Source of the DNA: Bacteroidia bacterium | GTDB taxonomy: Bacteria > Bacteroidota > Bacteroidia > JABDFU01 | Length of the DNA stretch: 10,635 bases | Assembly: GCA_020849195.1 (NCBI GenBank) | Contig: JADLGT010000333.1 | Span: 1-10,635, forward strand | Direction: 5' to 3' | Shown: positions 1-7,722 of the stretch, in pieces | How the letters are laid out: each line of letters opens with the position of its first letter | Numbering within the stretch: the stretch's first letter is position 1 | Notes under the pieces: model-generated | Seen by the model: only the letters and a program-made list of their open reading frames with translations | Told to the model about the DNA's origin: nothing | The model's database searches: none | Program-made: the position numbers and the translations under genes

Positions 1-245
1 CCACGCTCTTGATAAAAGCCTTCACCTTGTGTAACGATTAATACTTGTCCAACTTGGTGAGTATGCCAAAAAGTTCTTGCACCTACTTCAAAAGCCACAT
101 TGGCGATATTATCAATACCTTTTCTGATGATTAATGAAGTAACAAAGCTATTTCCCGTAAAAAATTCTTTTGAACCCTCTACGCCTTTTTCAAAAATCCC
201 TGATGGATCTTTGGACGATTTGTTTTTAATATTTACTGATTCCAT
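1..245 (-). CDS. Cupin-domain protein, C-terminus cut by window edge
   Basis: Reading leftward from the ATG at 245-243, an open frame runs off the window and gives 81 residues. The cupin motif 1 is visible as GARTFWHTHQVGQ (residues 55-67), with H61, H63 and Q67 in the metal-ligand positions. Gln in place of the usual Glu is seen in the small manganese cupins related to the (R)-hydroxynitrile lyase of Granulicella, and in many uncharacterised bacterial cupins found beside carboxymuconolactone decarboxylase, aldo/keto reductase and SDR genes. The substrate cannot be read from the sequence. There is no signal peptide, so it is probably cytoplasmic. The start is supported by a TAnnTTTG promoter element about 20 bp upstream and a likely AraC operator behind that. 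The missing part should hold cupin motif 2 and the last histidine ligand. Confidence 0.85.
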   Translation of the reverse strand, partial: MESVNIKNKSSKDPSGIFEKGVEGSKEFFTGNSFVTSLIIRKGIDNIANVAFEVGARTFWHTHQVGQVLIVTQGEGFYQER

Positions 246-265
246 TTTACTTTTTTTTGTTGATA

Positions 266-273
266 CAAAGGTA
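266..273 (-). promoter_or_regulatory. -7 promoter element of the cupin gene
   Basis: On the minus strand the bases read TACCTTTG, an exact match to the Bacteroidota -7 consensus TAnnTTTG. It lies 20 bp before the cupin ATG. I see no convincing -33 TTG upstream, which fits a promoter that needs an activator. The same ACCTTTG core, followed by ATC, occurs at 4025-4018 in the other promoter that carries the repeated operator. Confidence 0.6.
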
Positions 274-295
274 TTTTGGTTTTTACTGACGACAG

Positions 296-332
296 TTATA
301 CAGATTACGGTATTGCTTACCACTATTACGGA
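296..332 (-). promoter_or_regulatory. Candidate AraC-family operator, copy 1
   Basis: This 37-bp stretch matches 4048-4084 at 33 of 37 positions, including the 20-mer GATTACGGTATTGCTTACCA. Inside it ATTACGG occurs twice (304-310 and 325-331), 21 bp apart. That is two helical turns, the spacing expected for the two half-sites read by an AraC-type protein. A short dyad, GGTA (309-312) with TACC (318-321), lies between them. Its near edge is 24 bp from the -7 core at 266-272, exactly as at copy 2. I infer that the AraC-family protein encoded at 4152-5051 binds here to activate the cupin gene. Confidence 0.65.
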
Positions 333-355
333 CAAACATTGAAGAATGAGAAGCA

Positions 356-380
356 ATTTGAAAATTGTATAATTTCAAAT
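356..380 (-). terminator. AT-rich hairpin after the SDR stop codon, possible terminator
   Basis: ATTTGAAA (356-363) and TTTCAAAT (373-380) form a perfect 8-bp stem with a 9-base loop, 6 bp past the SDR stop codon at 387. It is placed where the minus-strand operon should end, before the cupin promoter. There is no T-run after it in the minus-strand direction and the stem is AT-only apart from one G-C pair, so it may be weak or accidental. Confidence 0.3.
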
Positions 381-386
381 AAAAAT

Positions 387-1130
387 TTACAACTGTTGTT
401 TGGTTGGTCTGAACAATACTTCGTTAATATCCACATCATCGGGCTGACTAATCACAAAAGCCACTGCTCTTGCAAATGAATCAGAAGGAATGGCATTTTC
501 TGCATAATATTGTTTGATGCCCAATGCAACATCATCCGCGGTAACACTTCCCGGAAGTTCGGTATCTACGGCACCCGGAGAAATAACGGCTGTACGAATA
601 TTGTACGGTTTTACCTCTTGACGTAATGCTTCGGAAATAACTCGTACCGAATATTTAGAAGCCGAATAAACTGCTCCACCCGGACGGATGGTATGTCCGG
701 CAACCGAAGAAACGCTGATAATGTGTCCCGATTTTTGTTCTTTCATATAAGGCAAGGCTGCTGCAATGCCATACAATACGCCTTTGATGTTGATGTCAAT
801 ACAACGATCCCAGTCCTCGACTTTCAGGTATTCCAAAGGGGACAAAGGCATAATTCCAGCATTGTTAATCAACACATCAATTTTACCAAAATTTTTCACT
901 GCGGTGTCCACCAGATTTTTCACCTGTTCTACTTTGGTTACATCGGTGGTTACCGCTAATGCACTGCCACCTTTGTCGTTAATCGCTTTGGCTATGGCAT
1001 CTATTCGTTCGGTTCTTCTGGCACCAAGCACTACTTTTGCACCTCTTTCTGAAAGGTATTCAGCGGTGATTTTTCCAAATCCGCTGCTGGCTCCAGTGAT
1101 GACTACTACTTTTCCTGTTATATTTTCCAT
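387..1130 (-). CDS. Short-chain dehydrogenase/reductase (classical SDR), probably NADPH-dependent
   Basis: This 247-residue protein has the full length and motifs of a classical SDR. The cofactor motif TGASSGFG is at 12-19 and NNAG at 89-92, and the catalytic set is N114, S142, Y155 and K159 (in YSASK). Arg38-Arg39 after the second beta strand suggests a preference for NADPH. The fold and the PGAVDTEL segment resemble the YdfG-type clade that reduces hydroxy acids, small aldehydes and ketones, but the true substrate cannot be told. There is no signal peptide, so it is cytoplasmic. It starts 18 bp after the aldo/keto reductase stop and is the last gene of the probable minus-strand operon. It would then be under the same control as the gene at 3965. 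Confidence 0.93.
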   Translation of the reverse strand: MENITGKVVVITGASSGFGKITAEYLSERGAKVVLGARRTERIDAIAKAINDKGGSALAVTTDVTKVEQVKNLVDTAVKNFGKIDVLINNAGIMPLSPLEYLKVEDWDRCIDINIKGVLYGIAAALPYMKEQKSGHIISVSSVAGHTIRPGGAVYSASKYSVRVISEALRQEVKPYNIRTAVISPGAVDTELPGSVTADDVALGIKQYYAENAIPSDSFARAVAFVISQPDDVDINEVLFRPTKQQL

Positions 1131-1148
1131 TTTGTTTATTTTAAGTTA

Positions 1149-2162
<1,014 letters not shown>

Positions 2163-2420
2163 TTAATAGAGCTTATCCAGCGGCAAGTATTCTACTTTTT
2201 CAAAAAAAGGAAATAAAGGCAACTGTTCTATCAATTCACGAACCTTCTGTTCATCAGATTCATTGAAAGTCAGGACGGCACCTCCTTTATTTTCTTTGGC
2301 AAAAAGATGTTCGATAATGCCTTTGTCTCGCCACGAATTAGTCATTTCATATTCGGCTGCCATTACTCCGGCAATGCCTTCGTCTTTTGACAGATAGGTA
2401 TTTACTAATATTTGTTTCAT
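2163..2420 (-). CDS. Small dimeric alpha-beta barrel protein, muconolactone isomerase/YciI-like
   Basis: This 85-residue protein has a beta-alpha-beta-beta-alpha-beta pattern. It opens with MKQILV, has a helix with W30 followed by G34-I35-I36, then GGAVLTF (46-52), a charged helix, LPLF (67-70) and a final strand ending in LPL. That layout matches small ferredoxin-like alpha-beta barrel proteins often annotated as muconolactone delta-isomerase-like or YciI-like. They often sit beside cupins, AKRs and SDRs. I cannot assign a reaction. The start ATG at 2420 is one base past the stop of the upstream DUF2461 gene. An in-frame ATG at 2429 and a TTG at 2441 would overlap that gene and add no conserved residues. 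It is probably translated together with its neighbour. Confidence 0.75.
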   Translation of the reverse strand: MKQILVNTYLSKDEGIAGVMAAEYEMTNSWRDKGIIEHLFAKENKGGAVLTFNESDEQKVRELIEQLPLFPFFEKVEYLPLDKLY

Positions 2421-2421
2421 C

Positions 2422-3093
2422 TTATTCATTTTTGTTATCAATTGCGTAATTTAAAAATCGATTGAAGGAACTCATTGTTTTAAAGACGGCTGTTGCATCG
2501 TGTGGAAATGACTTGCTGCAAAATGTTTTATCATCAACATCATGCCACACGGTATAGGATTTCATTTTCAAGTATTCGCCTGCCGGACTATCTGCCGGAT
2601 ATTTTTTAGGAACATTGACCAAACTTTTTCCTTCTATTTTATCAAACAGTTGAACAAATTTTTTGTTGGTGACAATACTGCTAAAGTCTTTAAAATTATA
2701 CTCAATTTCATCTCTCACTGCATGGAGAATTGGTGCTTCGGGCGAATACAGACCGCCTCCAAGAAAACACGCTCCGGGTTCAATGTGAATGTAATATCCT
2801 GCGTAATCACCCTGTTTCCCTCCTTTAGAAATAAATGCTCCCATATTTTCTTTGTACGGCCCTTCGCCAGGCTCTAAAAAACGGGCATCTCTATTCATTC
2901 TATAAAAACACTTTTTAGCGTCCATTGGTGGAATCTGATTATCGAACAGGCTAATCTCGTTGACAATATGTTCAACAAAATCTTCAGCTACTTTTCGTGC
3001 AAACTTGTACCTGTCCTGATTTTGTAAAAACCACTCTTTGTTATTGTTTTTGGCTAAGTCTTTTAAAAATTTTAATACGATGCTGAGTTCCAT
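2422..3093 (-). CDS. DUF2461 family protein
   Basis: This 223-residue protein matches the DUF2461 (TIGR02453) family throughout. It starts with FLKDLAKNNNKEWF (9-22), has the central FYRMNRDARF and GYYIHIEPG segments, a GGGLYSPE turn, and a C-terminal region with SPAGEYLK and W-H-D. The family is widespread in Bacteroidota and soil bacteria, is presumed cytoplasmic, and has no established biochemical function. I chose ATG 3093 because family members begin a few residues before FLKDL. A longer frame from ATG 3132 adds 13 residues that overlap the end of the carboxylesterase remnant; it has a GGAAGA sequence upstream and is not excluded. The gene sits inside the minus-strand redox operon, one base before the next gene. 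Confidence 0.85.
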   Translation of the reverse strand: MELSIVLKFLKDLAKNNNKEWFLQNQDRYKFARKVAEDFVEHIVNEISLFDNQIPPMDAKKCFYRMNRDARFLEPGEGPYKENMGAFISKGGKQGDYAGYYIHIEPGACFLGGGLYSPEAPILHAVRDEIEYNFKDFSSIVTNKKFVQLFDKIEGKSLVNVPKKYPADSPAGEYLKMKSYTVWHDVDDKTFCSKSFPHDATAVFKTMSSFNRFLNYAIDNKNE

Positions 3094-3110
3094 AAATTCG
3101 CTTTTTACGT

Positions 3111-3305
3111 TTATTCTCCGATTCTTTTCCATCTGGAATATTCTTCCATCAGTTTCAACTGTGCTTCGTTGGCAATGGTTTTTGCTGTTGGATTTTCATT
3201 CAGGTACATCACCGAAGGCTTACTTTCTTTATAGATTGGCCATTGTGGCAAAAGCAATTTCTTAAGCTTACTACACCCAATAAAAAATGAATTCTTCCAG
3301 GCGAT
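3111..3305 (-). pseudogene. C-terminal remnant of a type-B carboxylesterase
   Basis: Between the F420-like gene and the DUF2461 gene, one minus-strand frame reads (from about 3302) AWKNSFFIG, then LLLPQWPIYKES, PSVMYLNENP and finally LKLMEEYSRWKRIGE before the TAA at 3113-3111. The order W-x-x-F, P-x-W-P-x-Y, a strand with M-x-x-x-N/D, then an acidic C-terminal helix is the pattern of the last 50-60 residues of bacterial carboxylesterase type-B proteins. The usual FAxTGNPN stretch before PxWP is absent or scrambled. Two stop codons (TGA TGA, 3311-3306) lie directly upstream in the same frame, and there is no room for the roughly 450 missing residues, because the intact neighbouring gene ends at 3312. 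I infer a deleted gene whose tail was left in the operon. Confidence 0.6.
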
Positions 3306-3311
3306 TCATCA

Positions 3312-3965
3312 TTAGCGGTTTATTTTAAACGTCACATTGATATTATTTGTGGCCATAAATAACCGCACCCAAGTGGTAATAAACATTTCCATACCTCTTG
3401 AAGCGACTATATTACCCAAATCAAGAACATCATTCCATCCAAATTGATTTAGAATTTTGGTCACCTCTTGTTTGGCTTGCTGTTCGTTTCCGCATACAAG
3501 CATTGTTGCATCACCGGGTGTTAATGCTGGATTTGTCATTAATGCGCAGTTTACTACATTTAGTGTTTTGACAACATGTGCTTCCGGTATCAATTTCTGA
3601 ACTTCTTCGCCCAAAGAGGTGGTATTGATATATTCGGGCAATAATGTAGGAGGAAAACCATTGCTCATATCAAGTGAATTACTTTGGTCAACTACGATTT
3701 TACCTGCAAACTTTTCAAGTCCTGCTTGTTCAAAAACAGCTAAGGTTGCTTCGCCCTTGGTGCAATTAAAAATGATTTCGCCAAAGGTAGCAGCATCGGC
3801 AAAAGTGCCTGTACTTGCTTTTTCGCCATTCTGTTTTGCCCATTCAACGGCTTTCTCATTGTTGGCAGTTCGGCTACCCATTTTTACTTCGTAGCCCAGT
3901 TCAATTAATTTTGTGGCAATAGTTCTGCCAACTTCACCTGTTCCAAATACTCCGATTTTTTTCAT
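3312..3965 (-). CDS. NADP-binding oxidoreductase of the F420-dependent NADP reductase family
   Basis: The 217-residue protein begins with a Rossmann motif, GVFGTGEVG (5-13, with G8, G10 and G13), and has GSR (30-32) at the end of the second strand, where the family binds the NADP 2'-phosphate. The rest follows the F420_oxidored pattern: NCTKGEA, KIVVDQSN, HVVKTLNVVN, a CGN segment, and the C-terminal RGMEMFITTWVRLF followed by TFKINR. Length and both ends are complete. Bacteroidota are not generally known to make coenzyme F420, so the partner may be another flavin or a small substrate; this is inference. The gene is first in the minus-strand operon, 52 bp behind a -7 box and the operator copy 2, and is divergent from the AraC-family regulator. 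Confidence 0.9.
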   Translation of the reverse strand: MKKIGVFGTGEVGRTIATKLIELGYEVKMGSRTANNEKAVEWAKQNGEKASTGTFADAATFGEIIFNCTKGEATLAVFEQAGLEKFAGKIVVDQSNSLDMSNGFPPTLLPEYINTTSLGEEVQKLIPEAHVVKTLNVVNCALMTNPALTPGDATMLVCGNEQQAKQEVTKILNQFGWNDVLDLGNIVASRGMEMFITTWVRLFMATNNINVTFKINR

Positions 3966-4017
3966 TTTATTTTAATTTTAAAAAACTGCGACATTGCAGT
4001 CTTGTTATTTGATGATG

Positions 4018-4025
4018 CAAAGGTC
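4018..4025 (-). promoter_or_regulatory. -7 promoter element of the F420-like gene and its operon
   Basis: The minus strand reads GACCTTTG followed by CATC. It differs from the TAnnTTTG consensus only at the first base and shares ACCTTTG-x-ATC with the cupin promoter at 273-266. It sits 52 bp before the ATG at 3965 and at the same distance from operator copy 2 as the cupin -7 box is from copy 1. Confidence 0.5.
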
Positions 4026-4047
4026 TGCACAATATCTATCCCTCACC

Positions 4048-4084
4048 TTATACGGATTACGGTATTGCTTACCATAATTACTGA
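4048..4084. promoter_or_regulatory. Candidate AraC-family operator, copy 2, in the divergent promoter
   Basis: This is the second copy of the 37-bp element at 296-332 (33/37 identical; the first 27 bases differ at one position). ATTACGG (4056-4062) and ATTACTG (4077-4083) are 21 bp apart, and a further ATTAC begins at 4084. The 22 bases between the element and the -7 box are unrelated in the two promoters, so the match reflects a kept site and not a recent duplication of the whole promoter. It lies 40 bp before the -7 box of the AraC-family gene as well, so the same site could serve for autoregulation. Confidence 0.65.
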
Positions 4085-4123
4085 TTACCCTATTTGAATT
4101 GCAGTTGCTAAAAATAATAGAAG

Positions 4124-4131
4124 TAATTTTG
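4124..4131 (+). promoter_or_regulatory. -7 promoter element of the AraC/antiporter/hydrolase transcript
   Basis: TAATTTTG matches TAnnTTTG exactly and lies 20 bp before the ATG at 4152. A TTG at 4105-4107 is a possible but rather close -33 element. A weak ribosome site, AGGAT, is at 4141-4145. Confidence 0.55.
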
Positions 4132-4151
4132 TATCGTTAAAAGGATAAATC

Positions 4152-5051
4152 ATGGAAGAAATCATAAAAATAGACAGTGTAGATGCGTATAATAAATTGC
4201 GGGGAGTTCCTACGCTTCATCCACTAATTTCCGTTTTTGATATAGAAAAAGTCAAACCCATTACCAAAAACATTACTTTAAACTTTGGAGTGTATATCAT
4301 TTTCCTGAAAGAGTTTAAATGTGGTGAGCTAAAATACGGTCGCAACATGTATGATTTTCAGGAAGGCACTTTGGTTTTTGTTGCACCGGGACAGGTATTG
4401 GGCGTTCAATTGAGTACGGTGGCCGTAGAGCAAAAAGGTTGGGCATTAGTATTTCATCCTGATTTGATAAAAGGCACTGCATTAGGCAAACACATTCAGG
4501 ATTATTCTTTCTTTTCTTATGATTCGCACGAAGCGTTGCACCTTTCCGAAAAGGAAAAACAAATTGTGTTAGATTGCTTTGGCAAAATTCAATATGAAAT
4601 GCAACAGTCTATTGACAAGCATAGTAAAACACTGATAACCTCTAATATTGAGTTGTTTCTGAATTATTGTATCCGCTTTTATGATCGCCAGTTTATCACC
4701 AGAGATAATGCTAATAGAGGAATTTTAGAACGATTTGAAAACTTGTTGCAGGAATATTTTTCTTCTGACAAGCCATCAGATATAGGTTTGCCATCCGTTG
4801 GTTATTGTGCGGAAGAATTAAATCTTTCTCATAACTATTTTGGTGATTTAATCAAGAAAGAAACCGGCAAGACCGCTCAAGAATATATTCAAACCAAGGT
4901 CATTGATATAGCAAAAGAACGTATTTTTGATTGGGATAAATCCATCAGTGAAATTGCTTACGAGTTGGGCTTTAAATATCCACAACATTTTACAAGATTT
5001 TTTAAACAAAAAACAGGCTTATCACCTGTTGAATATAGGAGTTTGAATTAA
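4152..5051 (+). CDS. AraC-family transcriptional regulator
   Basis: The 299-residue protein has an N-terminal cupin-like sensor domain (about 20-130, with the family signature LKYGRNMYDFQEGTLVFVAPGQ at 60-81) and a C-terminal DNA-binding domain with two helix-turn-helix units. HTH1 is about 214-238 (YCAEELNLSHNYFGDLIKKETG) and HTH2 is about 264-289 (ISEIAYELGFKYPQHFTRFFKQ), followed by the AraC signature end SPVEYR (291-296). Relatives are common in Bacteroidota next to SDR and aldo/keto reductase genes, as here. It is divergent from the F420-like gene with 186 bp between them, which holds operator copy 2. I infer that it activates the minus-strand operon and the cupin gene in response to a small molecule that cannot be named. 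It is followed after 6 bp by the antiporter gene. Confidence 0.93.
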   Translation: MEEIIKIDSVDAYNKLRGVPTLHPLISVFDIEKVKPITKNITLNFGVYIIFLKEFKCGELKYGRNMYDFQEGTLVFVAPGQVLGVQLSTVAVEQKGWALVFHPDLIKGTALGKHIQDYSFFSYDSHEALHLSEKEKQIVLDCFGKIQYEMQQSIDKHSKTLITSNIELFLNYCIRFYDRQFITRDNANRGILERFENLLQEYFSSDKPSDIGLPSVGYCAEELNLSHNYFGDLIKKETGKTAQEYIQTKVIDIAKERIFDWDKSISEIAYELGFKYPQHFTRFFKQKTGLSPVEYRSLN

Positions 5052-5057
5052 TAAATT

Positions 5058-6644
5058 ATGGTAGAAGATTTTCTATTTTATATTGGGTTAGTAATTGCCA
5101 TTATTCTATTGGTGATGTTGGCAACGAAAATAAAAGTTGCATACCCTGTGGTGCTGGTAGTTGCCGGTTTGTTGATTAGCTTTATACCCGGTGTTCCCGT
5201 ATTGCACATTAATCCCGAACTCATTTTCATCATCTTTCTACCGCCCTTATTATACGAGGCTGCTTGGGCTATTTCGTGGAAAGAATTCTGGCGATGGAGA
5301 CGCATTATTTTCAGCTTTGCATTTCCGGTGGTTTTGATAACTGCCGTTTCTGTTGCTTTTGTTGCCAATGCCTTTATTCCGGGTATGTCGTTAGCATTGG
5401 GTTTTTTGTTGGGCGGTATTGTATCGCCACCCGATGCAGTGAGTGCAGCTGCGATATTAAAGTTTGTAAAAGTTCCCAAAAGAATAATTACTTTATTGGA
5501 AGGAGAAAGTTTACTCAACGATGCTTCATCACTAATTATTTTCCGATTTGGATTAATAGCCGTTGCCACCGGACAATTTATTTGGTACAATGCAGTTTTT
5601 AATTTTATATGGATGGTGATTGGTGGTGTAGGAATTGGTTTATTAATCGCTTGGGTTTTTATGAAAGCACATCAAAAATTACCCACCGATGCCAATATTG
5701 ATACGATACTTACCCTTGTTGCTCCTTTTGTTATGTATATCGTGGCGGAAGAAGTACATAGTTCGGGGGTACTCGCAGTAGTGAGTGGCGGTTTATTTCT
5801 TTCCACCAAAAGATATCAATTTATCAGTAGCAGCTCAAGGTTAAAAGGATTTAATGTATGGGAAAGTTTGGTGTTTTTACTGAACGGATTGGTGTTTCTG
5901 CTTATCGGGTTAGAGCTCCCGGAGATAGTTTCAGGCTTGGAAGATGTTAGTTTGGGTGTCGCTATTGGATATGGGTTATTAGTTACATTAGTTTTGATTA
6001 TTGTCCGCATATTGGCTGCTTACGGAGCTGTACTAACGACTATGGTTATGCGGAATTTTATAACCGTAGCAGATTCAAGAACCCCTAATGCAAAAATGCC
6101 AATCATCATTGGCTGGGCAGGAATGCGTGGCGTGGTATCGCTTGCTGCAGCTTTATCTATTCCTTTTACTTTAGAAAGTGGCATTGAGTTTCCGCAACGA
6201 AATTTGATTTTGTTCATTACTTTTATCGTTATTCTTACGACTTTATTATTGCAAGGATTAACTCTTCCTTATGTCATAAGAGTTATTGGTGTTCCAAAAT
6301 TTGACGACCATTTACCAGAGGAAGAAGCGCACACAAAAATAAAAAGAGAGCTTTTCAATCATTCCACAAAATTGATTCAAGAAAAATATGGTGAAAAGAT
6401 AAAAGAGAAAAAAGAGCTTGCTCAACTGTTACAACATTGGCAAGAAAATAATGAGGATTTGCCTTTAAATTTTACGGATGAAAAGAAATCTCTTTATTTG
6501 GAATTGCTCAACAAACAAAGAGAATTGCTTATCAGTTTAAACAATGTGGAACACAAAATTGATGAAGACCTTATCCGAAACTACTTGCATAAGATAGACT
6601 TGGAAGAAGAAAAAATAAAACTGGGAGGAACCAATAAAATATAA
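5058..6644 (+). CDS. CPA1-family Na+/H+ antiporter
   Basis: This 528-residue inner-membrane protein has about 12 hydrophobic segments between residues 5 and 412 and a charged, helical cytoplasmic tail (about 420-528). Family residues are in place: LPPLLYEAAW (61-70), SPPDAVS (123-129, D126), LEGESLLNDASS (147-158) with the N154-D155 pair of the ion site, and GWAGMRGVVSLAAALSIPF (352-370) with the conserved R357. Length and tail match the bacterial CPA1 type of TIGR00831 (the YjcE-like group). It exchanges Na+ or K+ for H+, controlling cytoplasmic pH and salt. The ion choice cannot be read from the sequence. It starts 6 bp after the AraC-family stop and the next gene starts 3 bp after its own stop, so the three are probably co-transcribed. 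Confidence 0.95.
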   Translation: MVEDFLFYIGLVIAIILLVMLATKIKVAYPVVLVVAGLLISFIPGVPVLHINPELIFIIFLPPLLYEAAWAISWKEFWRWRRIIFSFAFPVVLITAVSVAFVANAFIPGMSLALGFLLGGIVSPPDAVSAAAILKFVKVPKRIITLLEGESLLNDASSLIIFRFGLIAVATGQFIWYNAVFNFIWMVIGGVGIGLLIAWVFMKAHQKLPTDANIDTILTLVAPFVMYIVAEEVHSSGVLAVVSGGLFLSTKRYQFISSSSRLKGFNVWESLVFLLNGLVFLLIGLELPEIVSGLEDVSLGVAIGYGLLVTLVLIIVRILAAYGAVLTTMVMRNFITVADSRTPNAKMPIIIGWAGMRGVVSLAAALSIPFTLESGIEFPQRNLILFITFIVILTTLLLQGLTLPYVIRVIGVPKFDDHLPEEEAHTKIKRELFNHSTKLIQEKYGEKIKEKKELAQLLQHWQENNEDLPLNFTDEKKSLYLELLNKQRELLISLNNVEHKIDEDLIRNYLHKIDLEEEKIKLGGTNKI

Positions 6645-6647
6645 TAG

Positions 6648-7475
6648 ATGAAGCAGAGAAGTAGGTGTGAATTGGTAAACATAAACGACAAACAACTTTA
6701 CATAGATTTTCAAAAAAATTATGAAAACCGCCCAACGATTGTATTTCTTCACGATAGTTTAGGTTGTGTCCAACTTTGGCGTGATTTTCCAACAAAATTA
6801 GCAGAAGCCACCCAATGCAATGTATTAGCGTATGACCGTTTGGGTTACGGAAAATCAGATCCAATGCCCACACACGAAAGACCAATCAACTATTTAGAAT
6901 TAGAAACAGATATTTTGAATGAATTATTAACAACATTTGAAATAAACAATGCTATTTTATTCGGGCATAGTGACGGTGGTTCAGTTTCTTTAATTACAGC
7001 AAATAAATATCCCGAAAGAATAAAAGCGATTATCGTAGAAGCAGCCCATATTTTTGTAGAAGACATTACGCTACAAGGAATTTATGAAGCGATAGAAAAT
7101 TACAAAACCACAAATTTGCCCGAACGTTTACAAAAGTATCACAGCGATAAAGTGGAAACCATATTCAAAGCGTGGACGGAAACATGGACACGAAGCGATT
7201 ACAGAGATTGGAATATTGAACATTTGTTGCCCAAAATCACTTGTCCGCTTTTGTTTATTCAGGGCGAATCAGACGAATATGGAACTTTGGAACAAGTTGA
7301 AAAGACAATCAGCCAAGTAAACGGAAAAGCCGAAAAATACATTATTCCAAATGTAGGACACACGCCACACAAAGAAGCAGTAGAAAGTGTATTAAACAAG
7401 GTAACAGACTACATTCAACGACTGACAAAATATAAACTGCCTACAACAAGCGGTTTGAATACAAGCAGGGGTTAA
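6648..7475 (+). CDS. Alpha/beta hydrolase
   Basis: The 275-residue protein is a complete alpha/beta-hydrolase. It has FLHD after strand beta-3 (oxyanion region, 33-36), DRLGYGKSD (63-71), the nucleophile elbow GHSDGG (106-111, S108), a likely acid D209 in GESDEYG, and the catalytic H238 in VGHTPH. A cap region lies between about 133 and 195. There is no signal peptide, so it is cytoplasmic. The substrate is unknown; esterases, lactonases and C-C hydrolases share this layout. It follows the antiporter stop by one in-frame TAG codon. The last 14 or so residues (KLPTTSGLNTSRG) lie beyond the usual end of the fold and are encoded by the left end of the palindromic element that begins near 7438, so the original stop codon may have been lost. 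Confidence 0.9.
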   Translation: MKQRSRCELVNINDKQLYIDFQKNYENRPTIVFLHDSLGCVQLWRDFPTKLAEATQCNVLAYDRLGYGKSDPMPTHERPINYLELETDILNELLTTFEINNAILFGHSDGGSVSLITANKYPERIKAIIVEAAHIFVEDITLQGIYEAIENYKTTNLPERLQKYHSDKVETIFKAWTETWTRSDYRDWNIEHLLPKITCPLLFIQGESDEYGTLEQVEKTISQVNGKAEKYIIPNVGHTPHKEAVESVLNKVTDYIQRLTKYKLPTTSGLNTSRG

Positions 7476-7556
7476 TTGCTCCGTTTGAACTTTTGTACTA
7501 TATTTGAACTGTGGTTCTTCGCATCAACGGTAGTGCTAAAAATCCCTGCCTGCGTC

Positions 7557-7618
7557 AAGCCGCCGGACCGATGTGGCGAAAGAGCGTAGCGAATTTCGCC
7601 ACATCGGTCCGGCGGCTT
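7557..7618. repeat. Perfect 25-bp inverted repeat (hairpin A)
   Basis: The arms 7557-7581 and 7594-7618 are perfect reverse complements over 25 bases, around a 12-base loop (GAGCGTAGCGAA). The loop motif GAGCGTAGC returns in inverted form (GCTACGCTC) in the loop of hairpin C. It could stop or stabilise transcripts from the hydrolase side, but no T-run follows the stem on either strand, so I do not call it an intrinsic terminator. Confidence 0.9.
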
Positions 7619-7621
7619 CCA

Positions 7622-7667
7622 CCGCCTGATGAGCTCAGTCGCTTCGCGAACTTCGCACATCAAGCGG
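7622..7667. repeat. Short inverted repeat (hairpin B)
   Basis: CCGCCTGATG (7622-7631) pairs with CATCAAGCGG (7658-7667) with one mismatch in ten. The loop holds the palindrome TTCGCGAA. It shares four bases with the left arm of hairpin C, so the two cannot both form fully. Confidence 0.55.
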
Positions 7668-7722
7668 CTTTGCAAAATTTCCTCTCGTGAGCTACGCTCC
7701 GGAGGAAACTTCGCAAAGCCGC
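7664..7722. repeat. Inverted repeat (hairpin C)
   Basis: The arms 7664-7684 and 7702-7722 are complementary at 19 of 21 positions. The 17-base loop contains GCTACGCTC, the inverse of the hairpin A loop motif. This suggests that A and C are diverged, inverted copies of one unit. Confidence 0.75.

Noticed and set aside
276..479. 67-codon plus-strand frame over the operator and the SDR 3' end
   Set aside because: It covers the conserved operator and the antisense of the SDR gene, and shows no protein family features.
3094..3132. DUF2461 gene starting at the ATG at 3132
   Set aside because: The extra 13 residues are out of place for the family and overlap the end of the esterase remnant. It is kept as a possible alternative because a GGAAGA sequence precedes it.
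5078..5590. Long minus-strand frame (170 codons) inside the antiporter gene
   Set aside because: It is antisense to a clear membrane protein gene, has biased composition and no family features.
7594..7625. Rho-independent terminator for the hydrolase transcript
   Set aside because: The hairpin is strong but is not followed by a T-run on either strand.
7472..7675. 67-codon minus-strand frame across the palindromic element
   Set aside because: It is produced by the GC-rich repeats, has no recognisable domain and covers the hairpins on both strands.
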